Under the pieces are notes generated by a model. It had not been told where the DNA came from and searched no databases. It saw only the letters and a program-made list of their open reading frames with translations. The translations under genes and the position numbers were made by a program. From the NCBI RefSeq assembly GCF_004353905.1, contig NZ_SMOD01000002.1:434001-498000 (forward strand): DNA of 64,000 bases. The letters are read 5' to 3'. The stretch comes from Paraburkholderia guartelaensis (lineage in GTDB: Bacteria > Pseudomonadota > Gammaproteobacteria > Burkholderiales > Burkholderiaceae). Numbering within the stretch: the first letter of the stretch is position 1; each line of letters starts with the position of its first letter. Positions 55,994 to 64,000 of the stretch are shown piece by piece.

Positions 55994-57901
55994 TCACGCG
56001 ACGCGCATCACCGACTTGCCGGACACGTTCGCCGCATTGTCGAGAAAGCGTTCGCGGATGGACTTCGCGATCCCTGCTGCGTCGAGCCCACAGCCTGCCA
56101 GCAGCTTTGCCGGATCGCCGTGGTCGATGAAGCGGTCGGGGAGGCCCAATTGTAGTACGGGCTTGATAACCCCACTTTCAAGGAGGGCTTCCACGCAGGC
56201 CGAACCGGCACCGCCCATGATGCAGCCTTCCTCGACCGTCACGAGGTAGTCGTGCGTTTCGGCGAGCTGCTTCACGAGGTCCGCGTCGAGCGGCTTCACG
56301 AAGCGCATGTTCGCCACGGTGGCGTCCAGTTCCTCGGCGGCCTTGAGCGACGGCGCAACCATCGTGCCGAACGCGAGGATCGCGATACGGCTGCCGGCCG
56401 GCGCCTTGCTCTCGCGGCGGACTTCGCCCTTGCCCACCGGCAGCGCGGCCATCTGCTTGACGGTCGCGACGCCCGTGCCCGCACCGCGCGGGTAGCGCAC
56501 GGCCGTCGGGCAATCCTGCTGGAGCGCCGTGTAGAGCATCTGGCGGCACTCGTTTTCGTCCGACGCCGCCATGATCATCATGTTCGGAATGCAGCGCATG
56601 AACGCGAGATCGTACGCGCCCGCGTGCGTCGCACCGTCCGCGCCGACGAGACCCGCGCGGTCGATTGCGAACACAACTGGCAGGTTCTGCAGCGCCACGT
56701 CATGAATCAGCTGGTCATACGCGCGCTGCAGGAACGTCGAATAGATCGCGACCACGGGCTTCAAGCCTTCTGCCGCGATGCCGCCCGCAAACGTGACTGC
56801 GTGCTGCTCGGCGATGCCGACGTCGTAGTAGCGATCCGGGAAGCGCTTTTCGAACTCCACGAGGCCCGAGCCTTCGCGCATGGCCGGCGTAATACCGATC
56901 ACGCGCGAATCGAGTTCAGCCGCGTCGCACAGCCATTCGCCGAACACCTGCGTGTAGGTCTTCTTGGCGGGCGTAGTCGACGGCTTGATGCCTTCGGCCG
57001 GGTTGAACTTGCCGGGACCGTGATACAGGACCGGGTCGGCTTCGGCGAGCTTGTAGCCCTGGCCTTTCTTCGTCACGACGTGCAGGAATTGCGGGCCGCG
57101 CAGTTCCTTGATGTTCTGCAGCGTCGGGATCAACGAATCCAGATCGTGACCGTCGATCGGCCCGATGTAGTTGAAGCCGAATTCCTCGAACAGCGTAGCC
57201 GGCACGATCATGCCCTTCGCGTGCTCTTCGAGCTTGCGCGCGAGGTCGAGCACCGGCGGCGCATGACGCAGCACGCGCTCCACGCCCGCGCGTGCGGCGG
57301 CGTAGAAGCGGCCCGACATGAGGCGCGCGAGATGGCGATTGAGCGCGCCCACCGGCGGCGAAATCGACATGTCGTTGTCGTTGAGGATGACGAGCAGCGG
57401 CACGTCGTCTTCGACGCCGCCGTTGTTCAGCGCCTCGAAGGCCATGCCGGCCGTCATCGCGCCGTCGCCGATCACGGCGATGCCCATGGCGTTGTCGCCC
57501 TTGAGCTTGCTCGCGACGGCCATGCCGAGTGCCGCCGAAATCGACGTGCTCGAGTGCGCGGTGCCGAACGTGTCGTACGGCGACTCGTCGCGTTTCGGGA
57601 AGCCCGAAATGCCGCCGAGTTGACGCAGCGTCGACATCTGGTCGCGGCGGCCCGTCAGGATCTTGTGCGGATAGGTCTGATGGCCCACGTCCCAGACGAT
57701 GCGGTCGCGCGGCGTGTCGAACACGTAGTGCAGCGCGATCGTCAGTTCGACCGTACCGAGGTTGGACGACAGGTGGCCGCCCGTTTGCGAGACGCTCTCG
57801 AGAACAAAGGCTCGCAGCTCGTCGGCAAGCGGTTGCAGCTGGCGGCGATCAAGGCGGCGCAAATCCGCCGGGTCGTCAATGGTTTTCAGCAAGTCGTACA
57901 T
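55994..57901 (-). CDS. dxs: 1-deoxy-D-xylulose-5-phosphate synthase
   Basis: The 635-residue thiamine enzyme has [19 protein letters not shown] near 40, [18 protein letters not shown] near 150, and the transketolase-type C-terminal half ([11 protein letters not shown] near 370). It starts isoprenoid synthesis from pyruvate and glyceraldehyde-3-phosphate. It lies 84 bases after ispA on the same strand, forming the common xseB-ispA-dxs operon. The ATG at 57901 matches the family start MYDLLKTID. Confidence 0.97.
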   Translation of the reverse strand: MYDLLKTIDDPADLRRLDRRQLQPLADELRAFVLESVSQTGGHLSSNLGTVELTIALHYVFDTPRDRIVWDVGHQTYPHKILTGRRDQMSTLRQLGGISGFPKRDESPYDTFGTAHSSTSISAALGMAVASKLKGDNAMGIAVIGDGAMTAGMAFEALNNGGVEDDVPLLVILNDNDMSISPPVGALNRHLARLMSGRFYAAARAGVERVLRHAPPVLDLARKLEEHAKGMIVPATLFEEFGFNYIGPIDGHDLDSLIPTLQNIKELRGPQFLHVVTKKGQGYKLAEADPVLYHGPGKFNPAEGIKPSTTPAKKTYTQVFGEWLCDAAELDSRVIGITPAMREGSGLVEFEKRFPDRYYDVGIAEQHAVTFAGGIAAEGLKPVVAIYSTFLQRAYDQLIHDVALQNLPVVFAIDRAGLVGADGATHAGAYDLAFMRCIPNMMIMAASDENECRQMLYTALQQDCPTAVRYPRGAGTGVATVKQMAALPVGKGEVRRESKAPAGSRIAILAFGTMVAPSLKAAEELDATVANMRFVKPLDADLVKQLAETHDYLVTVEEGCIMGGAGSACVEALLESGVIKPVLQLGLPDRFIDHGDPAKLLAGCGLDAAGIAKSIRERFLDNAANVSGKSVMRVA

Positions 57902-57985
57902 CGTCGTTCCATTGTAGGAAAACTGGCGCTCCCGCACTTTTTCTGCGCATTACTTCCCTTTCATGCGCGTGGGCGGGTTGCGCGG

Positions 57986-58867
57986 TCAGCTCACCCGGTT
58001 CACCACCAGGTCAGCGAGTTCGGCGAGGCGCTGAGCGCGCGCGCCGAACGGTTCGAGCGCCGCGTGCGCGTCGGCGCGCAACTGCTGCGCGAGCGCCCGC
58101 GAGGCATCAAGACCGATAATCGACACGTAGGTCGGCTTGCCGTCCTTCGCGTCTTTGCCCGCGGTCTTGCCGAGCGTTGCCGAGTCAGCGGTGACGTCGA
58201 GAATGTCGTCCACCACCTGGAAAGCGAGGCCCACGGCCGCCGCGTACTTGTCGAGCGCCGCGAGGCTTTCCGCCGAAGGCGTTTCGCCCGCCAGCGCGCC
58301 CATGCGGACCGCGGCGCGCAGGAGCGCGCCGGTCTTCAGGCGGTGCATGGTTTCGAGCTGCTCGCGGGTGAGCGAATGGCCCACGCTCGCGAGGTCGATG
58401 GCCTGGCCGCCGGCCATGCCGACCGAGCCGCTCGCCAGCGCGAGTTCGCGCACGAGCGACGCCTGGCGCTGGGTACTGAGCACATCCGCCGTCAGCGTGA
58501 CGAAGGCTTGCGACTGCAGCGCATCGCCCACCAGCAGCGCCGTCGGTTCGTCATATTTGACGTGTACGGTGGGTTTGCCGCGACGCATATCGTCGTCATC
58601 CATACACGGCATGTCGTCGTGCACGAGCGAGTAGACGTGGATCATTTCGAGCGCGCAGGCCGCCGCGTCGAGCGCTTCCGGCGTGGCATTCGTGAGTTCG
58701 CCCGCCGCGTGGCACAGGAGCGGGCGCACCCGCTTGCCGCCGCCCATCACGGCATAACGCATGGCGTCATGCAGCGGCGCCGGCAGCACGTCGGCAGCCG
58801 GCAAATAGTGATCGAGCGCGCTTTCGACCCGGTCGAGTACCTGCCGGGTCCATTGGTCAAATGTCAT
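57986..58867 (-). CDS. ispA: (2E,6E)-farnesyl diphosphate synthase
   Basis: The 293-residue prenyl synthase has the first Asp-rich motif DDMPCMDDDDMRRG near 86 and the second DDILDVT near 217, plus GGKRVRPLL near 42. It condenses isopentenyl units to farnesyl diphosphate. Its start overlaps the xseB stop by four bases (ATGA), so the two are translationally coupled. Confidence 0.97.
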   Translation of the reverse strand: MTFDQWTRQVLDRVESALDHYLPAADVLPAPLHDAMRYAVMGGGKRVRPLLCHAAGELTNATPEALDAAACALEMIHVYSLVHDDMPCMDDDDMRRGKPTVHVKYDEPTALLVGDALQSQAFVTLTADVLSTQRQASLVRELALASGSVGMAGGQAIDLASVGHSLTREQLETMHRLKTGALLRAAVRMGALAGETPSAESLAALDKYAAAVGLAFQVVDDILDVTADSATLGKTAGKDAKDGKPTYVSIIGLDASRALAQQLRADAHAALEPFGARAQRLAELADLVVNRVS

Positions 58868-59178
58868 AGATCGTCGTCTCCGCCCGCTGCGGAGTCTGTC
58901 GTATTGAGGGGCACGGGCCGCAACGTCTCGCCGTCGAGCACGCGCACCTGTTGTTCAACCTTTTCGAGCTGCTGCTGGCAGAAACGCACGAGCGCCGCAC
59001 CGCGGCGGTATGCCGCAAGCGATTCTTCCAGGCTCAGGCTCCCGCCTTCCATGCGTGCAACGAGCCCGTCGAGTTCCGCCAGCGCCGCCTCGTAGCTCTC
59101 GGGCAGGGCCTCGCCCTCGGCCAGTCCGGCTGCGCTTTCGCCCGCGCCAGCGCGGTCTTTCGTTGCGGATTTCGCCAT
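58864..59178 (-). CDS. xseB: exodeoxyribonuclease VII small subunit
   Basis: The 104-residue protein carries the core SYEAALAELDGLVARMEGGS and LEESLAAYRRGAALVRFCQQ (about 28-75), typical XseB. It forms exonuclease VII with XseA, which is encoded elsewhere. The N-terminal 25 residues are Ala/Glu-rich and not conserved-looking. It is the first gene of xseB-ispA-dxs. Confidence 0.94.
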   Translation of the reverse strand: MAKSATKDRAGAGESAAGLAEGEALPESYEAALAELDGLVARMEGGSLSLEESLAAYRRGAALVRFCQQQLEKVEQQVRVLDGETLRPVPLNTTDSAAGGDDDL

Positions 59179-59385
59179 GAGTCGTCGCCAGAATGAAACA
59201 AGGCGGACATTCTACGGCAAAAGGTCCATTTCGACCCGCTCCCCGGCTTGTGTGCCTACCCGACCACACGCTCGGGGCCAGTACAAATCGGTTCCAGAAG
59301 GCCCGATTCCCCGTGCATTTGTCTCATATTTCCTGAATTCCTGCCGTCTTTCCGGTGTAATTTTGGCAAAAATCAGTCACTTAGC

Positions 59386-59414
59386 TACCCCATGACGGGG
59401 TAACCGGGTATAAT
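59386..59414 (+). promoter_or_regulatory. -10 box with inverted repeat over the -35 area, before the Rieske gene
   Basis: TATAAT at 59409..59414 lies about 72 bases before the Rieske start. Just upstream TACCCC-ATGAC-GGGGTA (59386..59402) forms a perfect 6-base inverted repeat over the -35 position, as a repressor site or a promoter dependent on an activator would. No good -35 hexamer is visible. Confidence 0.5.
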
Positions 59415-59485
59415 CGCCGGCTCCCTAAATCGAATCTTCGATGGTTGGGTTGTTCACTGCTTTCACGTCTTCATCGGGAGTGGGA

Positions 59486-60592
59486 ATGTCCAATCTGAGC
59501 AATGCATTGCAGCTGAAGTCTATCCACAGCCAGCTGCCAGTCACCGCTTATTTTGACGAAGCGCTACTCAAGCGCGAAATCGACACGCTTTTCCAGAAGG
59601 GTCCTCGCTACGTCGGGCACGAACTCATGGTGCCCGAGGCGGGAAACTATTTTGCGCTGCCCGGCGAAAAAGAAGGCCGCGTGCTCGTTCGCAACAAGAG
59701 CAACGAAATCGAACTGCTCTCGAACGTGTGCCGGCATCGCCAGGCCATCATGCTAAACGGTCGCGGCACGGCAGACAACATTGTATGTCCGCTGCATCGC
59801 TGGACCTATGACCTCAAGGGCGAATTGCTCGGCGCACCGCACTTCGCGGACAAGCCGTGTCTGAATCTGAACAGCTCGCCGCTCCAGAAGTGGAACGGGC
59901 TGCTGTTCGAATCCGCGGGCCGCGACGTCGCGCGCGATCTCGCACGCCTCGGGCCGGCGAAACACCTCGACTTCACGGACTACATGTTCGATCACGTCGA
60001 GGTGCACGAGTGCAACTACAACTGGAAGACCTTCATCGAGGTCTATCTGGAAGACTATCACGTCGTGCCGTTCCACCCGGGCCTCGGCAACTTCGTCTCG
60101 TGCGACGACCTCCAGTGGGAGTTCGGCGAGTGGTATAGCGTGCAGACGGTCGGCGTGCACAAGCACCTCGGCAAACCGGGCAGCCCGACGTACCGCAAGT
60201 GGCACGACGAGGTCCTGCGCTTCCGTAACGGCGAGCCGCCGGAGTTCGGCGCGATCTGGATGGTGTACTACCCGAATCTCATGATCGAGTGGTATCCGCA
60301 CGTCCTCGTGGTCTCGTGGCTGATCCCCGAAGGCACGCAGAAGACGAAGAACATCGTCGAGTTCTATTACCCCGAGGAAATCACGCTCTTCGAGCGCGAG
60401 TTCGTCGAGGCCGAGCGCGCTGCCTATATGGAAACCGCCGTCGAAGACGACGAGATCGCCGAGCGCATGGACGCCGGCCGCCGTGCGCTCTTCGAGCGCG
60501 GCGTTTCCGAGGTCGGCCCGTATCAGAGCCCGATGGAAGACGGCATGCAGCACTTCCACGAGTTTCTGCGCCGCGAGCTGGGACCGATCTGA
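59486..60592 (+). CDS. Rieske non-heme iron oxygenase, alpha-subunit type
   Basis: The 368-residue protein has the Rieske cluster motif CRHRQAIM and CPLHRWTY (about 83-105), and the mononuclear iron site EDYHVVPFHPG near 192 with two His and a later acidic ligand. The ATG at 59486 follows GGGAGTGGGA, so the earlier ATG at 59441 is rejected. No reductase or ferredoxin gene is adjacent. It is read divergently from xseB-ispA-dxs. The substrate is unknown. Confidence 0.9.
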   Translation: MSNLSNALQLKSIHSQLPVTAYFDEALLKREIDTLFQKGPRYVGHELMVPEAGNYFALPGEKEGRVLVRNKSNEIELLSNVCRHRQAIMLNGRGTADNIVCPLHRWTYDLKGELLGAPHFADKPCLNLNSSPLQKWNGLLFESAGRDVARDLARLGPAKHLDFTDYMFDHVEVHECNYNWKTFIEVYLEDYHVVPFHPGLGNFVSCDDLQWEFGEWYSVQTVGVHKHLGKPGSPTYRKWHDEVLRFRNGEPPEFGAIWMVYYPNLMIEWYPHVLVVSWLIPEGTQKTKNIVEFYYPEEITLFEREFVEAERAAYMETAVEDDEIAERMDAGRRALFERGVSEVGPYQSPMEDGMQHFHEFLRRELGPI

Positions 60593-60635
60593 CGCGTGCC
60601 CAGGCGCGAGCCTCGGCAACTCGCACGCATCACGG

Positions 60636-60664
60636 AAAGACGGGCTTAGGCCCGTCTTTTTGTT
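60636..60664 (+). terminator. rho-independent terminator after the Rieske gene
   Basis: A perfect 10-base stem AAAGACGGGC-TTAG-GCCCGTCTTT is followed by a T-run, 44 bases after the stop. Confidence 0.9.
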
Positions 60665-60730
60665 TAGACTGACGGCACCGGGCCGTCGCATAGCGAGAGA
60701 TGGCGGCCTTGCACGATTCAAGGAGCCGTC

Positions 60731-61600
60731 ATGCCCCACACGCACTACACCACGCTGATCTCGGCCGCCAATCTGCACGAACGCCTGACCGCCGCGCCGG
60801 GCAGCGTGCTGGTTTTCGACTGCCGCTTCGATCTCGCCGATCCCGCCGCGGGCGAGAACGCCTATGCGCTCGGCCATCTGCCCGGTGCCCAATACCTGCA
60901 TCTGGACCGTGACCTCTCGGGCCCGAAAACCGGCAAGAACGGCCGCCATCCGCTGCCCGACCGCTCGGCGCTCGTCGCCACGCTCCTGCTGCGCGGGCTG
61001 AACGAAGGCCAGCAGGTCGTGGCCTACGACGCGCAAGGCGGCGCCTACGCCGCTCGCCTGTGGTGGCTCCTGCGCTGGCTCGGCCACGACTCGGTGGCCG
61101 TGCTCGACGGCGGCCTCAAGGCGTGGGAAGCCGCGGGCTTCCCGCTCGTGCGCGATGTGCCCACGCCCGCGCGCGGCACCTTCAAGGCGAGCGCACCGCT
61201 CCAGGTGACGGTGGACGCGCAGGCCATCGTCCGCAATCTCGCCACGCACGAACTCACGGTCGTCGACGCGCGCGCCGCCGACCGCTATCGCGGCGAGAAC
61301 GAAACGATCGACCCGGTGGGCGGCCATATTCCTGGCGCGCGCAATCGGTTTTATCAGGACAATCTCACGCCGGATGGCCGCTTCAAGTCGGCGCATGCGC
61401 TGCGCGAGGATTTTACGGCGGTGCTGCCGGGCATCACGCCCGAACACGTGGTCCTGCAATGCGGCTCGGGCGTGACCGCCTGCCACAATGCGCTCGCGAT
61501 GGAGATTGCCGGCCTGCACGGCGCGGCGCTCTACCCCGGTTCGTGGAGCGAATGGAGCGCCGACGCGTCACGGCCGGTCGCGACTGGCCCCAACCCCTAA
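60731..61600 (+). CDS. sulfurtransferase (3-mercaptopyruvate/thiosulfate type)
   Basis: The 289-residue protein has two rhodanese domains (about 8-140 and 165-285). The active-site loop in the second reads CGSGVTACHNALAME, the mercaptopyruvate-type CGSGVTA loop. VLDGGLKAWEAAGFP near 132 is the usual end of the first domain. It transfers sulfur to cyanide or thiol acceptors in the cytoplasm. Confidence 0.93.
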   Translation: MPHTHYTTLISAANLHERLTAAPGSVLVFDCRFDLADPAAGENAYALGHLPGAQYLHLDRDLSGPKTGKNGRHPLPDRSALVATLLLRGLNEGQQVVAYDAQGGAYAARLWWLLRWLGHDSVAVLDGGLKAWEAAGFPLVRDVPTPARGTFKASAPLQVTVDAQAIVRNLATHELTVVDARAADRYRGENETIDPVGGHIPGARNRFYQDNLTPDGRFKSAHALREDFTAVLPGITPEHVVLQCGSGVTACHNALAMEIAGLHGAALYPGSWSEWSADASRPVATGPNP

Positions 61601-61627
61601 GCCGGAACCGCAGATCCGGGCACGGCG

Positions 61628-62500
61628 TCACATCACGCCGTGCTCCTTGAACCAGGCAATCGCGCGCTTCCAGCCGTCTTCCGCATCGGCCTTGCGATAG
61701 CTCGGCCGGTAGTCCGCGAAGAACGCGTGGCCCGCATCGTTGTACACGACGATTTGCGAGCTGCGCCCACCCTGCGGACCCTGCGCGATGGCGGCCTTCA
61801 TCTGCTCGAGCGTGTCCTGCGGAATGCTCTGATCCTGCAAGCCGTACATGGCGAGGACCGGCACCTGCAAGCTATTCGCGAGATCGAGCGGATTGCTCGG
61901 CGTGTTCGTCGTGTGCGGGCCTGCCACGCGCCCATACCACACCACCGCCGCCTTGATGTGCGGGTTGTGCTCCGCATAGAGCCACGCATAGCGCCCGCCC
62001 CAGCAAAAGCCGTTGACGCCCACGCGCTTCGTGTCGCCGCCATGCTCCCCCGCCCAGGCAACGGCCGCGTCGATATCGCCGATCACCTGGGCATCGGGCA
62101 CCTTGCTCGCGATGTTCTCGTTGATCTGCTGAATCGTCGGATACACGGACGCATCGCCCTGACGCACGAAGAAGTCCGGCGCGATGGCCAGATAGCCGAG
62201 CTTCGCAAAGCGGCGGCACACATCGGCGATATGCTCGTGCACGCCGAAAATCTCGTGAATTACGATGATCACGGGCAAGTGCGTCTTGCCGCGCGGCTGC
62301 GCGCGATAGGCCGGGATGAGCGTCCCACTCGACTGGAAGCCGATCTCGCCGGCTTCGAGACCTTCGCTGTCGGTGTGGATGGTTTGCGCGGAGACGGGCA
62401 GCACGGCAGCGGCGAATCCGCTGCCGAGTGCCGCCTTGATGAAGGTGCGCCGATCGAACGGCACGTGCGGGACGAGGCTATCGACTTCGGGTTTCAGCAT
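61628..62500 (-). CDS. dienelactone hydrolase-family protein with Tat signal
   Basis: The 290-residue protein starts with FDRRTFIKAALGSGFA, a twin-arginine signal, then an alpha/beta-hydrolase domain. IHEIFGVHEH near 82, the nucleophile Cys in GFCWGGRYAW near 170, Asp in YGLQDQSIP near 220 and His in NDAGHAFF near 255 form the DLH triad. GGAG ten bases before the ATG at 62500 supports the start. It is probably exported; a link to lactone breakdown is possible but unproven. Confidence 0.9.
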   Translation of the reverse strand: MLKPEVDSLVPHVPFDRRTFIKAALGSGFAAAVLPVSAQTIHTDSEGLEAGEIGFQSSGTLIPAYRAQPRGKTHLPVIIVIHEIFGVHEHIADVCRRFAKLGYLAIAPDFFVRQGDASVYPTIQQINENIASKVPDAQVIGDIDAAVAWAGEHGGDTKRVGVNGFCWGGRYAWLYAEHNPHIKAAVVWYGRVAGPHTTNTPSNPLDLANSLQVPVLAMYGLQDQSIPQDTLEQMKAAIAQGPQGGRSSQIVVYNDAGHAFFADYRPSYRKADAEDGWKRAIAWFKEHGVM

Positions 62501-62595
62501 GCAGCGCTCCTTGAAGATCAAACAGCGGAAACAGGCAGAATAGCGCCGCGCCCCGGACGCAAGCGCTGCTCGATGCGGCCGCGCAGTGCAGCCGC

Positions 62596-63972
62596 TTAAT
62601 GCAGCTTCACGCGCGGCAACGTCGTGCGGCGCAGCCAGTGCGCGAAGGTATCCAGCACCATGCGCGCGTAGCCGTGCAGCGCCGCGATGTGCAGGCGGTA
62701 CAGCGACATGTACATGAAACGGGCAAACAACCCTTCGATCAACATATTCCCGCCGATCAGCCCGCCCATCAGATTGCCGACCGCGCTGAAGTGGCCGAGC
62801 GACACCAGCGAGCCGAAGTCGCGATAGGTGAACTCCTCCAGCGGTTTGCCGGCGAGCAGATTGCCAAGCGACTTGAAGAGGAACGTGGCCTGCTGGTGCG
62901 CGGCCTGCGCGCGCGGCGGCACTCCGCGCTCGTGACCCGGCCATTCGCAGGCCGCGCAGTCGCCGAGCGCGAAAATGTTGTCGTCGAGTTCCGTTTGCAG
63001 CGTACGGCGCACGATCAGCTGACCGAGCTTGTTGACGGTGAGGCCGTCGAGCCGCGAGAGCACAGCCGGCGCGGTGATGCCCGCGGCCCAGACCGTGAGG
63101 TCCGCGCGCAGGTTCTTGCCGCTCGCGGTGCGCACGACGCCAGGCGCCACTTCGATCACGCGTTCGCTCGTCAGCAGCTTCACGCCGAGCTTGTTCAGCA
63201 GCTCGCCCGTCGCCGAAGAAACGCGCTCGGGCAACGCGGGCAGGATGCGCGGGCCGGCCTCGATCAGCACGATGCCCACGTCGTGGCGCGGGTCGAGCTT
63301 ATGCAGTCCATAGGCCGACAGCACCTGCGCGGTGTTGCGCAGTTCGGCGGAAAGCTCGACGCCCGTCGCGCCTGCGCCGATGATCGCCACCTGCACGCGC
63401 GGCTCGGCGCCGGCGTTCATGGCCGGAGCGAGGTCGTCCGCCGTCACCTCCACCGCGACTTTTTCGGGCGCCTGATGTTCGGCGCGCATGCACGCTGCGA
63501 TCAGGCGCTTGCGAAAACGCTCGGCCTGCTCGACGGTGTCGAGCGCGATAGAATTCTCGGCCGCGCCCGGCACGCCGAAAAAGTGCGTCGTGCTGCCGAT
63601 CGCGAGCACGAGCGTGTCGTATTCGAGCACGCGCTCGGGCAGCATTTCCGCGCCGTCTTCGTCGAGCACGCGCCCGAGCGTGATGCGCTTCGCCGCGCGG
63701 TCGAGCCCGGTCAGCTCGCCCTGCTGGAACTCGAAGCCGTGCCAGCGCGCCTGCGCCGGATATTCGAGCTGATGCGTGAATGGGTCCATGCTGCCCGCCG
63801 CGACTTCGTGCAGGAGCGGTTTCCAGATATGGGTTGGATTGCGGTCGACCAGCGTGATCGATGCCGCTTGCGGCTTGCCCCGCTTCGCGCGCGCTTCGCC
63901 GTAACGATCGCCGAGCCGTGTTGCCAGTTCCAGCCCGCCTGCGCCTCCTCCCACAACGATAAAGCGATGCAT
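62596..63972 (-). CDS. ndh: type II NADH:quinone oxidoreductase (NDH-2)
   Basis: The 458-residue protein has two dinucleotide folds, FIVVGGGAGGLELATRLG at the start (FAD) and VAIIGAGATGVELSAEL near 205 (NADH). IFALGDCAACEWPG near 325 and PPRAQAAHQQATFL near 345 form the quinone-side NDH-2 signature. A C-terminal amphipathic segment anchors it to the inner membrane. The ATG at 63972 follows GGAG, so the ATG 15 bases earlier is not used. Confidence 0.93.
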   Translation of the reverse strand: MHRFIVVGGGAGGLELATRLGDRYGEARAKRGKPQAASITLVDRNPTHIWKPLLHEVAAGSMDPFTHQLEYPAQARWHGFEFQQGELTGLDRAAKRITLGRVLDEDGAEMLPERVLEYDTLVLAIGSTTHFFGVPGAAENSIALDTVEQAERFRKRLIAACMRAEHQAPEKVAVEVTADDLAPAMNAGAEPRVQVAIIGAGATGVELSAELRNTAQVLSAYGLHKLDPRHDVGIVLIEAGPRILPALPERVSSATGELLNKLGVKLLTSERVIEVAPGVVRTASGKNLRADLTVWAAGITAPAVLSRLDGLTVNKLGQLIVRRTLQTELDDNIFALGDCAACEWPGHERGVPPRAQAAHQQATFLFKSLGNLLAGKPLEEFTYRDFGSLVSLGHFSAVGNLMGGLIGGNMLIEGLFARFMYMSLYRLHIAALHGYARMVLDTFAHWLRRTTLPRVKLH

Positions 63973-64000
63973 AGACTCTCCGTGCATGTCGAAAGGCGAT

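Noticed and set aside
56252-59095. A 947-codon open frame on the plus strand across dxs and ispA
   Set aside because: It is the GC-rich shadow of dxs, ispA and xseB; its translation is Arg/His-rich low complexity without domains, while the minus-strand proteins are unmistakable.
1-64000. CRISPR arrays, rRNA genes or complete insertion sequences
   Set aside because: No regularly spaced repeats with unique spacers, no rRNA sequence and no intact transposase with terminal repeats were seen.

Overview
The window looks like a chromosomal segment of a Burkholderiaceae bacterium (Paraburkholderia, Caballeronia or Burkholderia type). The signs are high GC, several Gram-negative trimeric porins of the Burkholderia type, a DUF4148 protein, a class III ketoglutarate semialdehyde dehydrogenase, an RpoD with a long N-terminal extension, and the order rpsU-yqeY-dnaG-rpoD. 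This placement rests on reading the proteins, not on a database search.

From 1 to about 32.8 kb lies a large catabolic region for aromatic acids or dicarboxylates. A plus-strand module (1-8.6 kb) holds the end of a LigI-like amidohydrolase, an MFS permease, a LigB-like extradiol dioxygenase homologue, an HpcH/HpaI aldolase, a porin, an AraC regulator, a lactonase-type beta-propeller and a second porin. A chemoreceptor, a DegT-type aminotransferase, a semialdehyde dehydrogenase and a drug-type MFS protein follow. A minus-strand module (15-24 kb) holds close paralogues of the first module's permease, aldolase and amidohydrolase. It adds two 4,5-dihydroxyphthalate decarboxylase-like proteins, a thiamine-diphosphate enzyme and a LigJ-like 4-oxalomesaconate hydratase. 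A third module (24-32.6 kb) carries a tripartite tricarboxylate transporter (TctC and a TctA-TctB fusion), another amidohydrolase, a carboxymuconolactone decarboxylase homologue, an NMT1-type binding protein and a porin. Twin LysR regulators flank this module. Together the genes suggest uptake of an aromatic polyacid, decarboxylation, and a protocatechuate 4,5-cleavage-like lower pathway ending in an aldolase. An inverted repeat TTNACC-N4-GGTNAA (with variants) recurs in front of most of these units and is a candidate operator.

From 33 to 39.7 kb the content is mixed: a guanyl-RNase-like lipoprotein lacking catalytic residues, a 23-bp tandem repeat, an old-yellow-enzyme reductase, dadA, a Uma2-type protein and several small genes. 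From 39.70 to 45.66 kb lies a decayed genomic island or prophage. It is bounded by a 68/69-bp direct repeat of the 3' half of a tRNA(CAU) gene. It contains a broken integrase, broken phage genes, an acyltransferase and an unrecognised histidine-bearing membrane protein. The tRNA at the right end has a long variable arm.

From 45.8 to 64 kb is conserved housekeeping DNA: rpoD, dnaG, yqeY, rpsU, a tandem Usp protein, a HI0933-type flavoprotein, tsaD, folE2, dxs, ispA, xseB, a Rieske oxygenase, a sulfurtransferase, a dienelactone hydrolase-like protein and a type II NADH dehydrogenase.
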